Source: Rhyacichthys aspro (Eukaryota > Chordata > Actinopteri > Gobiiformes > Rhyacichthyidae). Taken from it: a stretch of 64,000 nt of DNA. A program made the translations under genes and the position numbers. The stretch covers positions 6,469,905-6,533,904 of the forward strand of contig CM072161.1 in assembly GCA_036850595.1 (NCBI GenBank), given 5' to 3'. Positions 39,071 through 50,978 of this stretch are shown here, one piece after another. The notes beneath the pieces are model-generated. The model ran no database searches. It saw only the letters and a program-made list of their open reading frames with translations, and had not been told where the DNA came from. The number at the start of each line of letters is the position of its first letter. Within the stretch, counting starts at the first letter, position 1.

Positions 39071-42000
39071 TGGCAAGTTTGGATGAAAAAAATCTGTCTT
39101 CTTAAGTGGTAGGATTATTTTAAACGTATTTTGTATAAATACGACTCTGCTAGGGTCCAGTGTATTAGACTTTTTTTTCCTCCTTCTATTTAAGTGTCCT
39201 GAAGCGCATAAGGATCATTCAAATGATAGCCGTGTTAGTCTGTTTTCTGTGGATTTCCAGTTGGATTTCCAGTTGGTAGCACCAGCAAACATAGAATAAA
39301 CGGCTTTTAGATGCAATTGGATGAACATACAACCAATTAGAGCTACAACCTGATTACATAAAGCTGTAGATGGTTGCTGGTATTATAAAATATTATTTCT
39401 TGTGAGTGCCAGTGAAGTTGTTTGCAAAGGAAACGGGTAGGTCTGGCCTGACTTAATATTATTGCCATATTGCAACTTTTATTTTGAGTCACACTGAGAT
39501 TGCTCACTTTGAAGTCAAAAGTGAACAGTAAAAAAATGACATACTATTTCCAAAAATGCCATTGTCAAATTCCAAGGAGTTTTGTATTCGTATAACCACA
39601 ATCTTGAAGTCATCCTTGAGCTTTAGATTGAGTACAAAAACATAAGATGAGATTTTCTAAGACTGTCACATGAAAACATTCACAGCAGACGTCTTTAACC
39701 CAAAACTGGTCTGACATATTAACACCAGCTTATGTGATGTCTTGTGACTGGTGACTGTTTTTTGTATTCTACATGGTATTAGTGCTTTTGACGGCTTTGA
39801 TGATGTAACATCTCCGCACTGTTTGAAGTGTCTGACTTGTGACAGACCTTTATCACAGCAAAATATAAAAGCTAGTTTTTATTGCCTCAGAATGAACCCT
39901 TGATGTTCGCCGGGGGACTGGCTCTGTTCTTTTTTTTGCACAGGTGATAAGCAACCATAAGATGTGACCAAAAGAAGGACACTCTGTTTGACTTTTGCAT
40001 GTTGGGGTATATGATTGCAGTTGAAGTGAATTTCAGGCATGTTATGGACTTTGAGTATAGAATGTGTTGAGTGTAACATTGAGTTTCCCAGCAGCTTGTT
40101 CATTTTAGTGTTTATTTCATCACTGAACAATGCTTTTCTATGGTATAGTTAGAAGCCGCAATCTGGACAATCTGTCTTTGCTGAGAATGTTTGTCTCCGT
40201 GGTGTAATGTCTCCTGAACAAAGTGCTTGATGTTATAGATCTGTTCTTTGTGAAGAGGTTATTTACTCGGCTCCTTAAAAAAAAAAAAAAATGCTTTATA
40301 GAGCTTAGTACAAAGCAACCTCAAAGATCTTTTGAGAATCATTTAGTTTGACGTCACCTACACTGGTTTATTCACAATTTTCTCTTCCATCAGATGCTAC
40401 CTTTTTATTGACCAGCAGTATTTTAAAAAATGGTGCTGTTTTTGCTTCCTTCTCCAGCATTTCATCCAGCTTTAATGTGAGCATACAGCACCAGATCTCT
40501 GCTATACAGTATTAGCCTGAGAATATGTGTGCAATAGTTTGTTTAGTTTGTTTTTGATTAAGCAGTCCACCAAGAGAAAAAGACTCTTCACTTGAAAATT
40601 GTCTGGCTTTGAAAAAAACAATATATTTTGCAGAGATTTTAAACACATCGCAATTTATGTTTTTTTCAAGAATTCATTCGGAATCAATTAACTACTGTGC
40701 ATCAATCCGCTGTGAACTGCTTTAAAACACTGTCACATTATGTTTCTCTATTATTTAAGTACATAGTTTGAAAAAGTAAATCTTAAGTCTTGCAGAGCAT
40801 AACCATCATCGCAATTTAATGAGATATGCTGTGCCAGGAAAATATGTTTTTCCTCTGGTTTTCCAAGAGCCGCTTCCTGCTTCATGGGTACACTTCTCCC
40901 GGTCTGGTCCTGGCCTTTTACTGACGCTGATATTACTGCCAGACACCTTCAGGCAGCATTAACTATAGTAGCAGAACTCTAATAACACACAGGCTCTGGA
41001 AGACAACCGAACTAGCAGCTCCCAGAGCACTTCCAATCGCTAAAAGAGTTGTTAGTTCAGGCTCTCTATCTCCTTCTGATCTGAATGAATACACTTAGCT
41101 CTTGTTGTTTTTAAACCTCCGCAGTAGTAGCCAGGAGAGATATATTATCAGTAATAGACACTAAGCCAGTGTAGGTACTGCTTATTTGATTGGACAATTG
41201 CAAGGCACATATTGAGACTAATACTAAGACACTTATAAGTCCAAGCACTGATGGCGACCTAAGACCTGGAGAGTTTTCAGATGTCTGCATGCTATTAAGG
41301 GAAGTCTGGAACTCTTACTGATTTTAAATCTATGTATTAGATTGTGAATATATATATAGACTTAAATATGTAAGTTAGTAAAGGCTTTACAAAATGTCAC
41401 GACTTGGGGAGTTAGTGTAGAACAGTGATTCTTCTCACTGAGTGCCTGAAGAAGTGTCGGACAAAGATAACATAGCTCCGTTATGAGCATTTCTACAATT
41501 CAGAAATAAGGACTAGGTCAATTATATGCAGGAGTTTATTTTTTGATATAGTTTTGTCAATTCCACTAACTGCATTTAAAGAGCTAAGCCAGGAAAAAGG
41601 CCAAACTGGACTATACAAAAACAACACATTAAACAAGACTAAATAGGAGATAAATGTGGTAAAGTCAAATCGAATACATTCTCTAATAATTCTCTTCATG
41701 GCATTTTCATTTCCATCCAAAATTTCATACCACTGTAAACCCAACCAAAAAACAGTCACTGGAACCGAAAGTACACACTAAAAATACGCACCCAGGTTTT
41801 CATGAATGAGTCAAAAACAGCAGGGCATTTCCTTTGCAGTTGTTAATATGACACATTGTGAGCTGCTGCCGAACTAAACATCACATCAATGTGAGTTCAA
41901 ATCTAACCTGCACAAAGTCTTCCACGTGCAGCAGACTGAAACAGAGCTGGGTGTGCAGAGTGTGTCCCAGAGGAGCCCACACCTTACAGAACCTCTGTGC

Positions 42001-42796
42001 CCTGAAGCAGCTCACTCCAGGTGGAGTCTGTTTACATCTGAAGGCTTCCCACCAGCTCACTCACATAGATGCACACTGACGGAGGAGCAAAAAAAAAACT
42101 TCATTTTGTGAAATTTGCCATGGAAATACTGCAGTTCTTTCACTTTGTATTTACATAAAACATAAAGTTTATTCGACTGTAAAAGTAAGTTTGCCTTTTC
42201 AAATTCTTCTAACATTTCAGTTCCGCTGTTTATCACTGTAGTTTTGAGGCAATGTCCTGACCCACTTTTCCAACTTTTCTGAGTTAAAGTGGATTAAAGG
42301 TAAATACTAAAAGATGATTCACAGAAAATGCAAAGAGAAAGTAATAATTATACAAACATTATTCAAACGGCCAGCTTTGTATTGCTTATCAAAATTCCAA
42401 GAGTCCTAAGGCTGCAGACACACTTTCTCTGGTGTGGACAGAGAACGACGTCTGTCCACACAAGTCTCCCCACAGATTAAAAGATTGTCCTGACCTTTGG
42501 AATTGTGGAAGTCAAAAATGACATACCACCAAGACATTCTTTAAGTTAAAATCTTCAGACATCTGCTGTAAAACGTTACATGGTATGGTATTTATTGCCA
42601 TTTTGAGCATTTATTGTTCAGACATCACTTAACTGTGTGAACACATGCATAGTACCCAGACTGCTTGTCTCTGTTGGGTTTCAGGATCTATTCTAAGACT
42701 GCTATATCCAATGTGGACCCTTTAAAATATTGATAACTGAAATATTATTTGCAATTCTGTCCATCAAAGTGTGTATTCTCACTTCAGCACTCATTC

Positions 42797-42856
42797 GGGC
42801 TGCAACTAACAATTATTTTGTATATTTATTCAATAATTGAGTAGTTGGTCTATAAC
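42797..42856. repeat. Possible fragment of a dispersed DNA element (gctgcaactaacaatta start)
   Basis: The string gggctgcaactaacaattat followed by a run of attca/aattga motifs resembles the beginning of a frequent fish repeat. No opposite end was identified with confidence. A similar attgattatgtaatcgattt string at 43696 might be its other side. Confidence 0.3.
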
Positions 42857-44009
42857 TGTCATGATTTATCTATTACTGAGAATGAATGTACCAGTATTAT
42901 ACAAATATTTTCTTCAGCTTTCATCCTCATAGTTCAGGAGAGGGAGTCCGAGCAGCTGCATGTTGCAGATTGTCCTCAGGATGTAGTTTGTTCGGTTGTG
43001 ACTTTCTGTGAGAGAAAAACCAAATCAAATAAATGTGTGTCTCTGCAACCATGTTCTCTGATAGGACCAGCAAATCATTAAATCAAAGAAGAGGCAAAGT
43101 CTTTACTGGGCCTAGGATGCGCCAAATAGATTGTAAAGGGGGCTTAAGTACTAGTAAATAGTGCGTCAAACATGTTCATTGACAAATCAGAAGACTTCAG
43201 TGCACTAAATGGTCAAAAACAGCACCACAGCTCTTTACAAGGTACACACAAACAGTGATGAGTGACCATGACATGTTGACCTTAGAGCTTCTTTTTGACT
43301 AAACATGTGTCCACCGTACCCTTGACCTAGAAGACACACAGCAGAGACAAACATGGACACAACAGTGTGCATGAATACAGTAATTATATGACAAGAGCAC
43401 GAACCAAACATTCACAATTACAAGCTCAATTTACAAATAGCTTGTCATTTTAGGAGAAATAAATTGTAGACTTTCATAAGACACTAATGAGTCCTGTTGA
43501 ACCGTAAGATGCGTCTTAATTTAGAAACAACTACTCTACAAGTACAACTGAGTTTGAATATGAGGTGTTTATTTTATTTTTTTCAGTAGTTTCAATAGTT
43601 ATCTCCCTTATTGACCAGTTAAGGCAGTTTCAAGTAATATACCAAGAAATGTAATGAAAAAAAAGAAATCTTATTATACCTTTAAAGACTTTTTATTGAT
43701 TATGTAATCGATTTAATTGTTACTCATTTTAATGGATATGTTTTGTGGCTTAATCGTATCTGGATAGTTCTGGTATGTCCCTGCAGGGCTTCCATAAATC
43801 TGCGAAGCGTGTGCAGTTGCAATATAAAATCTAACCCCCAGAGGTTACCATAAAATACACACTGCACCCTTAAAACTTTACATACAGTGTCCCAAAATGC
43901 CAATACTTTCCATTTAACCTTCCATAATCAGTCTTTTCAGGGACTTAATTGGAGATCTTCTCTTTTACTTGAGAAATAATCCTTTTCTTCTGTTTATTTT
44001 CTCCCACAG

Positions 44010-44135
44010 TTCCACCCAAAATCATCAACCTGTCCAAAGACCTGGTGGTGAACGAGGGCTCCAACGTGACTCTGATGTGCCAGGCCAACGGCAAACCAGA
44101 GCCCTCCATCAGCTGGAAGCTCATCTCCTCTTCAG
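44010..44135 (+). CDS. IgLON-family cell-adhesion protein, internal exon covering first half of Ig domain 2
   Basis: The first two bases complete the Val codon opened by the previous exon (g|tt), restoring the family junction VQ-VPPK. Then come 41 codons, and the last base opens a Gly codon finished in the next exon. Visible are the PPKI linker, NLS and NVT sequons, the A'/B strand VNEGSNVTLMC (B-strand Cys at codon 23), and ANGKPEPSISW with the core Trp at codon 35. The exon is 126 bp and ends in phase 1. The acceptor is ctcccacag after a pyrimidine-rich tract; the donor is tcag/gtaact. GKPEPSISW matches NEGR1 as I know it, while the ANG just before it recalls LSAMP. The disulfide partner Cys is in the exon at 62865, so Ig2 is split by an 18.7-kb intron, as is usual for IgLON genes. 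Confidence 0.96.
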
Positions 44136-44399
44136 GTAACTCTCCAGCCTCATCTACTCACTATTGCCAGAAAATGGTGCCATCTTACTTTCACCAAACT
44201 GAGGAGTGTTCTGTTGTAGTTTAGTTGTAATTCAGCATAGTCCTCTCTCTCTTATTATGGGGTGAGTCCTCTGAAGTTCCCTTTGCCCTCACCCCTGTGC
44301 ATATCACTCCATCTCTGACTTTGTTTGACCCCTGTGGATTTCTCGCTTCAGTTACTGCCCATCATTACCTGCTCCCAGATCGTCATTACCGCCTAATTG

Positions 44400-44830
44400 T
44401 TCGCAGGCAAATAAACCGGCCCTGTTGTAATTGCACTAATTAATTAGGATAATTGGAAGGATTTAAATGTTGTGGAGGCCCTTTGAATGACAGGATTAAT
44501 GCGGGGAACATTAACATAGCGTGGAACATTACGCATAGACAAGAGTGCGACGCTCTTCGGTACGAGCGAAATCAGGTTAGCTGCATTGTATGGCATATTT
44601 ATTCCTTTGTGCTCTCCAGAGAAAACAGCATTTTTGGTGCTATTTCTGGCCCTGAATGTGTCCATGCTTCACTTAATCAGTCGACATTCATAATGAATTA
44701 ACATTTAGAGACGCTTTCATCGGCGCCGTCCTTTGTGCTGAAGCGGGCATCTGGGAATTGAAATGTTAATATGACACAAGTGCGGCTGACCTGTCTCTGC
44801 GCAGATAAGCAGCGAAGGGACATTGATTGG
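44400..44830. promoter_or_regulatory. Candidate intronic conserved/regulatory element just downstream of the 44010 exon
   Basis: About 270 bp after the donor begins a repeat-free block with actaattaattaggataatt at 44434-44453 (paired homeodomain-like sites), a CG-containing stem-like stretch (gcgacgctcttcggtacgag), and open frames on both strands. Composition suggests constraint, but this is inference only. Confidence 0.3.
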
Positions 44831-46009
44831 CTTCTTTCTGGAAAATGCTACATGCTTTTGCGTACATTTTTCTTCAAGGGTGTTTATCGCGTTCGAAAAG
44901 CCGGTGTTGGTGGACGTCTTTGTTGTTTTTTCAAAGATGAGGAGGCGTCGGACTGCAAATCAGCACACTTCTGAGGTCACTGAGTCGAAAGGCTGGGGAC
45001 TTTGATATCGGAAACTACCCTTGAGGCTCTTCTATCTTTTTGTTTGAGTTGTGTTGTCATTTTGTGATTGTGGTCCCTGGAGATGCTCCTGACATCAGTG
45101 TAGTATTTATCAGTGGCATGACAGTGCAGCTGGTGCACGCTACTAATGCAGGGTTCCCACAAGTCCTGGACAACACCAGAAATGAGAGAAAAAGCAGTGT
45201 CTCGGAAAATACTTGCCTTTTTGGCTTTTATTTGAAATGTATTAGTTAGATATATAGTGGAACAACTGTACATTAGTCAAAACGCTCTCTATACTGCATA
45301 ATTGTCTCTTTGCATTTGCCTGTCTGAAAAATGACATTTACAACCCCAAAGAAGCAAGTGGAAGTTCCATTATGTATCATGCTGTCAACTGACTAAAGTG
45401 AGCAAATTGCCTTGTACGAGTCAGACCTCCTGTTATAGTCCAACTCTCTCAAGCCTGGTTTAATTCACCAGAGGACTGTCAATATTTATATTGTTCATCT
45501 TGTTCTACATCATAAATCCTTTGTGTTTAACAGTATAAAGCCACTCTGGCCTCAGTAACTCGCAGAGCAATAAAACAGAATGTGTGAAGAAGGAAGAGAT
45601 GTTCAGAGACCGCTACTGAATGTCTGGCATACTAAACAAATAATGCAGCGTCCGATGTACCTTTGGAGCAGAGAGAAGCCTGCTGAACTGAAGTGGGAAG
45701 ATGGAAGAAGAGTACGATTGTAGCAGCACCAATATCTCAGGCTCTAGCACCAACAACAAGTGCAAAATGCCAATATCTGAAAAGCATAACTGAAGTTTTG
45801 GTTTTTTTTTTATAAATTTAAACCGTGCCTATTGTAACTGTTGACTAAACTGATTCAATATATCTATTTAAAAAAGTGAAAAGGTGTAAAATTTTGAAGC
45901 AAATTGAACACACAGGTCAAAACATATAATAAAACGTATGCATGTCAATATAACTCTTTGCTTTTTCAAATAGTAAAAAAAATAAACATTTAAAGATCAG
46001 TAAACCCCA

Positions 46010-46169
46010 GTTTTAATCCATAACTTTCCATTTCTGTAACTACAACTGCCATGATTTTGCTAAATTACTACAACAAAATGTCCCTGCAGGGCTACTGTAG
46101 CTCTTCACACACTCTTTCTTTCAATAGCGCCACCAGATGCTAACAAAAGGATATCCTCTGCACCTTTAA
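46010..46169. repeat. Fragment of a gcgccacc-tagged short element
   Basis: The segment ends agcgccaccagatgctaac then ctctgcacctttaaa, a terminal arrangement (gcgccaccaggtg ... gcacctttaa) seen in dispersed fish repeats. It shares gtccctgcagggct with a block at 43776-43790, near another terminus, actgcacccttaaaac. Boundaries are approximate. Confidence 0.4.
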
Positions 46170-46429
46170 ATTCTAGTTGGATTCTAATTTAGCATTATCT
46201 TCCTCTTTGAGTCCGGTGTTAAAATATAACAAGTGCTTTTTCATCAGGTTATTACTCTTTTCAAACTCTGCCTGTAAAATCTCAGCTAATAGATTAGTTC
46301 AGCAATGGCTGTTACCTCATCCTTTTATTTCCCATATCCACAACCATTTTTATCACCTTTTTCACACTTCAGTTAATAATAACCCGTTAATAATATTCTC
46401 AAAGGTAAGATGTATTGATGTTGAGTGTT

Positions 46430-46920
46430 GTTGAGGTGGATTGCCATATAGTTCTATGCCGCCAGCTACCTTGGCTTTGGAGGTCCTCATATGGGTTTGG
46501 ACTAGAGGAAAGGTACAAAAGTCTGTGATTTTACCAGAATACCTGCAGGTTGGAGTTACTGATTTAGAACAAGTTTATCTTTGAAGTGTTATATCTCAGG
46601 GTCTTGTTCTAACAGATAGGTGGATTGGTTTTGTACTTTCCCTGTCGTTAAAAGGATTTCTGAGCCAAACGGCAAATCTTCAGTCTTTCTTTCTTTCTTT
46701 GTCACAAGCTAAGGCCTAAGGGAACAAGATCAGGACTGGAAATGAACTCACTCTAAGGTCCTGGGCTCATTGGAGATAGGGCAAGAGGCTCAGACATTTA
46801 GAGAGGACTTAGAGCTAAGCTGAGAAGGCCAAGTTTGCAGGATTCCCTTGGACACCTCTCAGTTGAGCTGCTTCGGGCATGTGCCACTGTTTCTGCCAAC
46901 ACGCACTGGCAGACACTGAA
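46430..46920 (+). pseudogene. Fossil LINE, 3' part of reverse-transcriptase ORF
   Basis: Diverged blocks occur in the order of a common fish LINE ORF2 end: tatctcagggtcttgttcta (a YLRVLF-like strand), ggattggt, cgttaaaaggatttctgagc then caaacggcaaa (a VKRELSxKAK-like block), cacaagct with gggaacaagatcaggactgg (a HELWxxTERTR-like block), cattggagatagggcaagag then gctcagaca (an LRDRVRSS-like block), and cccttggacacctctcagt then cgggcatgtgcc. Frameshifts, stops and a (CTTT)n insertion at 46683-46700 break every frame, so it is long dead. The clade is not assigned. Confidence 0.7.
46683..46702. repeat. Short (CTTT)n tract
   Basis: About four CTTT units interrupt the fossil LINE, in a place where the element normally has coding sequence. 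Confidence 0.7.
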
Positions 46921-47224
46921 ACAACATCAGATCCCATACAGGCTCAGGGAGGTCGATCAGAGGAGCTACGAGGAAGGCTTCTTAGGCCATGGCCAGGCTA
47001 CAACAAACTTTAGCTGAGTTTTCAGCGGCCAAACTACTTCTGGAAGAGTTCACGAGATACAAAAGCAGAGCTTTGAAAATGCAGCAGACCATGCTTTTAG
47101 ATTGAAAAGTCTGAGGTCTTGGTTTAGTAAATAAAGTGGATGAACAGTTAAAACCAAATCACGCAACATATTTTTTTCTAAATTAGTAGAGACCCAGCCC
47201 TGCGTTTATTGGGACCACAATATG

Positions 47225-47310
47225 CATAAATTCAATTCAGATCATTTTTATTGTCCATCATAGTAATATCATATATCGTAACATCATAGAAATTTGCACA
47301 ACATTCAAAC
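47225..47310. repeat. Possible LINE-type end fragment
   Basis: The string attcaattcagatcattttt then attgtccatcatagt and later tttgcacaacattc resembles reversed 3' ends of fish non-LTR elements. The match is short and by eye only. Confidence 0.3.
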
Positions 47311-49059
47311 ACAAACAAATCAGAAGAATTGGATAAATAGATAAACGCTACTAAATCACAACTGATTTGGCATGATTTGGTTTAAAAGCAGAAGTATGTC
47401 ACAAGCGACCCTTCCTGCTAATGTTCACAGTCTTTGATGATGCCATTCATGCTTTCCCCTTGTATCTATAGACATGAGGTGGATATATTACCCTCTCTTT
47501 GTATTGTACCCATGTATTGGAGTGTGTAAGATGACGTCATGTCAGCGTTATATACTGTACATGCTGTAGTTCTTCTTACATGCTCTCACTGTACATAACC
47601 TGTCATCTTCCCTCTCCTGCCAGTCTGTAATGGGATGCCCTACCCTGGTCTTAGAGCAAGAATAGAATCTGTGGACATTTTATCATTGTCTTGTCAGTAA
47701 TGAGAACACTGCAACCCAAAAGCCATTGTTTCACATCTCAGAACCTTAATTCTTCCTCAGTCTAGTGTTATGTAACCTACTCCCCTTCTCTCTCTCTTGT
47801 TAAAACAGTCTCACTTTCATGAAACTTGTGAAAGTAATTTCCCTAAATCCTTTAGAGGCTATTAACCCAAACTGCACACAGTATGTTCATCATTATTGCG
47901 CCAGAGTAGAACAGGCCCACAGGAGCAGTCTACCAGTCAGAACAGTCCAGCTTTGACTTACAGTTAAGAGAGACGTTCAGCAGGGCTCAGATGCCTTTTC
48001 TGTTCACAGCTGAATAACAACAAACATACTACAGTGGGAGCATGACGGCCTGATGCGATCTGGGCTAGAGTGAGATTTACTGTCTTTTTCTGAAACGTAC
48101 AGAGCAGTGTTATTATATAGTTGAGCTTATAATAGTTGACTATATGGGTTTGCCCTAAAGGTTTGACCTGTGCCGTAAGTGCAGTGTAGGTTGGGTTGAA
48201 GGATGGGGCATAAAACCGAAGACTTTGCCATAAACTCCCAAAGTGGTTATTTTTAGATGACAGGCATGAATCCAGCAGTCCTGTGGGTCCCATGGTTTAT
48301 TGCTAAAACACGATGGCATGATTCATTCTTTTTCAATGAAGTGCTGAAATGAGTCTGTGAGTCAGTGTGATGTATACGTGCGTACACAATGTGTGGGACT
48401 GGTTAATGAGCAGATCTCTACCAGCAGGTGTCAGAGCACTGCTGACTCATTAAAAGGAGATGATGCATTATGGTTGGGGAGAGCAGTGGATTGGCACCGG
48501 GGCTAAACATAACATGGGTCTGTGCATTTAAAACGCAGGTGCCATGTTAACTCTCCTCACCTTTCGCTGCATCAACACTCTAATCTGCCGTGAACTACAT
48601 CATTATTTCATAATCTGTCTTGCCTGTCATCGACTCCGGGGCATAAATATTTATCGCAGTGCAGTCGGAGGTGCTGTGTGTGTGATGTATCTTGATGTGG
48701 CATACGTCGCAGATATCACTGAGGTAGGCACGAGCTATCCGTAACATCTTGTGCTGCCACTCGACATTATTCGTTCTGAGATCTTTCGGGGAGTCAGTTC
48801 TCATATTGTCAGAGGATGGAGAGGGATATCGAATGGAGAAGACTGAGCTACTGACCCACACATAAACAGGTTTGCTCTGCAGGAAGCACGGTTTTACCAA
48901 AAAAACTTGTTTCCACTCATTTCAGCTTGGTTTAAGTTTGTAGTATACCAACAATCAACACAAGAACTCTTTTATTCCTGTAGCTATTGGCATTTTTAAT
49001 CAGTTGTTTTAATATATTTTTATTGCTGTCTATTTTTTGTTGTGTGAATGGGTTTGTGC

Positions 49060-49125
49060 TGCTGCTGCAAGAAAAATTGCCCTTCGGGGATAATAAAGAC
49101 TCTTGAACCTTGAACCTTGAACAAT
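49060..49125 (+). repeat. LINE-type 3' end with (TTGAACC)n tail
   Basis: The string aattgcccttcggggataat then aaagactc leads into three copies of the heptamer cttgaac. Short tandem tails after a ttcggggataataaag end are characteristic of CR1/L2-like non-LTR elements. The body upstream is lost or unrecognisable. Confidence 0.65.
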
Positions 49126-49269
49126 AATTAAGTGAGGAAGAATTAACCCCATAAATAAAGGGCACCACTGTTCTCCGTCACAATCTATGGTATATTGAAC
49201 AATTTAAAAACAATAAGCTAAGAACTAGCATGTAGATTACTATATATACAACAGTTTTTGTCACTAACG

Positions 49270-49797
49270 TGTTATTCCAGTGGTGTGAAGCTCAAAGTGG
49301 TGAGGGGCCGCAATAGCTAAAAAGAATCTTTCCAGGGGCCGAAGATGGTGACATTTGCAAAGCTGTTATTCAATTTTGAATGGAAGGTGATGTTGATTTG
49401 AGTTTTACACAAATTTCCTCCATTTAAGAAAACAGGTTTTATTTGGATTTGAACAGGTTTTAGATGGATTTGAACAAGTTTTATTTGGATTTGAACTGTA
49501 TTTAGATGGATTTGAACAGGTTTTATTTGGATTTGAACAGTATTTAGATGGATCTGAACAGGTTTTATTTGGATTTGAACAGGTTTTATTATTATATTAT
49601 TTAGGTTACAAAAACTGGCTTAAGATTTCATGAACAAATAAAATTAATTGTATTCAAGTCCATCTAAAACCTTTTCAAATCCATTTAAAATGTAGTACCA
49701 AAATATCACAGACTAAATGTATTGAAGGGCCACATAAGACATTGCAAAGGGCCTCATTTGGCCCCCGGGCCTTGAGTTTGACATGTGCGTGTTATTC
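49270..49797 (-). mobile_element. hAT-type non-autonomous element with 21/42-bp internal repeats (copy 2), perfect 8-bp target duplication
   Basis: The element body is 49278-49789 (512 bp), flanked on both sides by TGTTATTC (49270-49277 and 49790-49797). The left end is CAGTGGTGTGAAGCTCAAAG then tggtgaggggccg. The right end, reversed, is CGCACATGTCAAACTCAAGG then cccgggggccaaat. Both ends match the copy at 57517 in opposite orientation. It has an internal tandem array at 49445-49591 and no transposase frame. Confidence 0.93.
49445..49591 (-). repeat. Minisatellite, 7 x 21 bp in alternating 42-bp dimers
   Basis: Units start at 49445, 49466, 49487, 49508, 49529, 49550 and 49571, each beginning ggatttgaaca or a one-base variant. 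Unit ends alternate strictly between ttagat and ttattt through the first six units, so the true period is 42 bp. It is the reverse complement of the monomer seen at 23345. Confidence 0.9.
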
Positions 49798-50779
49798 TGT
49801 TCCACTTGAGATCTTTACACAGTCAAAATGTATATAAATGCCTCTGTAATAAAAGGAAATCAGCCGCATATTGTTACTCATGCATTGTTATGGTATTTGA
49901 GTATAATATGCAATCATTTGACGTTTAACTTGCAAAACTTCCAAATTCTATTACACCCAGTCTTGCATGAGGCACTGTTTGATTTAAAGAGCCTAATTAG
50001 ATGCTTGAGTGAATTCTGTGCCCTCCTCATACACTTTATCCTGCTCTATTTGATTTGATCAGGACGGTAAAACAAAAGAATCCGTTGTTATGCTTCTGGC
50101 TGTGAGAAAGTAAAATAACAAGTGATCAAGGAGGCTTTATTTTCTGTCGAACTGCCTAGTCAATAGTGTGTAAAAGTAGCAGAGTTTATCCGGAGCCGAT
50201 GTGATTACAATAAAATTGGACGAGTGCACCTGTAGCAATGTTTCGCAGGAGAGTGAGCAGCCCTCCGTTTGGTGCCATCCAGTCTTAATTAGTTAATTTA
50301 ATGAGTTTGACGAGAGAAAGGTTTTTTTTTTAGAATTGACTGCGGGGCCAGAGGGGCGGCTCGTATGTCTGAGGCGTGGGACTGAACTACTGGCTTATCT
50401 CTGGAACGATAGTTGTGGAATCTCATTAAGTGGATCCAGCAGCTGGCTCAGTTTCTACTTTTAGTCGGCGATGTTAACAGAGTTTAATTCTCCTTAGACC
50501 TCCTAAAGGTGCTGTGTCTTCTAATTGCTTCTGGATCCGTATTTACGTGGGAGGACACTAAAGAGGATAACTAACATGAAAGTTTCATTTCATTTCAAAA
50601 CTCCGAATTGACTTGTTACGCATTTACATTCTCTCTGTAGCTGCTCATGTACATTAAGTAACATACACAACAGGCTACTGTCTGTTTTCTCCGCTATAAT
50701 GCAGTTCAGTTTAACTTTACATCATCTGAAAGAAGATTTTAGACAAGAAACGCTATGACCACTTTCTGAAGCCTGTATG

Positions 50780-50978
50780 TACAGTGCTTTAAAAAGTATT
50801 TGCCCCCTTCCTGCTTTTTTATTGCACATTTGTCACACTCAACTGTTTCAGATCCTCAAACAAATTTAAATATAAGACAAAAATAACTCAAGTATTAACA
50901 CAAAATGCCGTTTTTAAGTCATGATTTTATATATTAAAGGAAAAAAGCTATACAAACCTATGTGAAAAAGTAATCACA
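50780..50978. mobile_element. Tc1/mariner-like element end (fragment)
   Basis: It starts with TA then CAGTGCTTTAAAAAGTATTT followed by gcccccttcctg, and carries cacatttgtcacactcaact, gtttcagatcctcaaacaaa and gtgaaaaagtaatcac further in. This order is known from dispersed Tc1-like or derived elements of fish. The other terminal repeat is missing, so the copy is truncated at about 200 bp. Confidence 0.55.

Larger units (their letters stand above)
24881..44009 (+). other. 19.1-kb intron between the Ig1 exon and the first Ig2 exon
   Basis: It is bounded by gtaatc and cccacag, and the exons on both sides join in frame (g|tt, Val). It contains an hAT-type element with perfect target duplication (30044-30456), a shortened SINE-like copy (30820-30935), a teleost interspersed repeat (36104-36435) with a remnant of the same type near 25795, a LINE-type 3' fragment (37388-37680), half of a terminal-inverted-repeat element (38946-39070), and several A- or T-runs (28023, 40278). 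Open frames of up to 165 codons occur but show no family features. Repeat-free stretches at 28910-29160, 29690-30000, 33130-33550, 33890-34330 and 40790-41060 are candidates for conserved non-coding DNA. That is a guess from composition only. Confidence 0.85.

Noticed and set aside
45148..45210. The gcagggttcccacaagtcctgg string, like a common fish repeat start
   Set aside because: Only about 25 bases look familiar and no second end was found; too little to list as an element.
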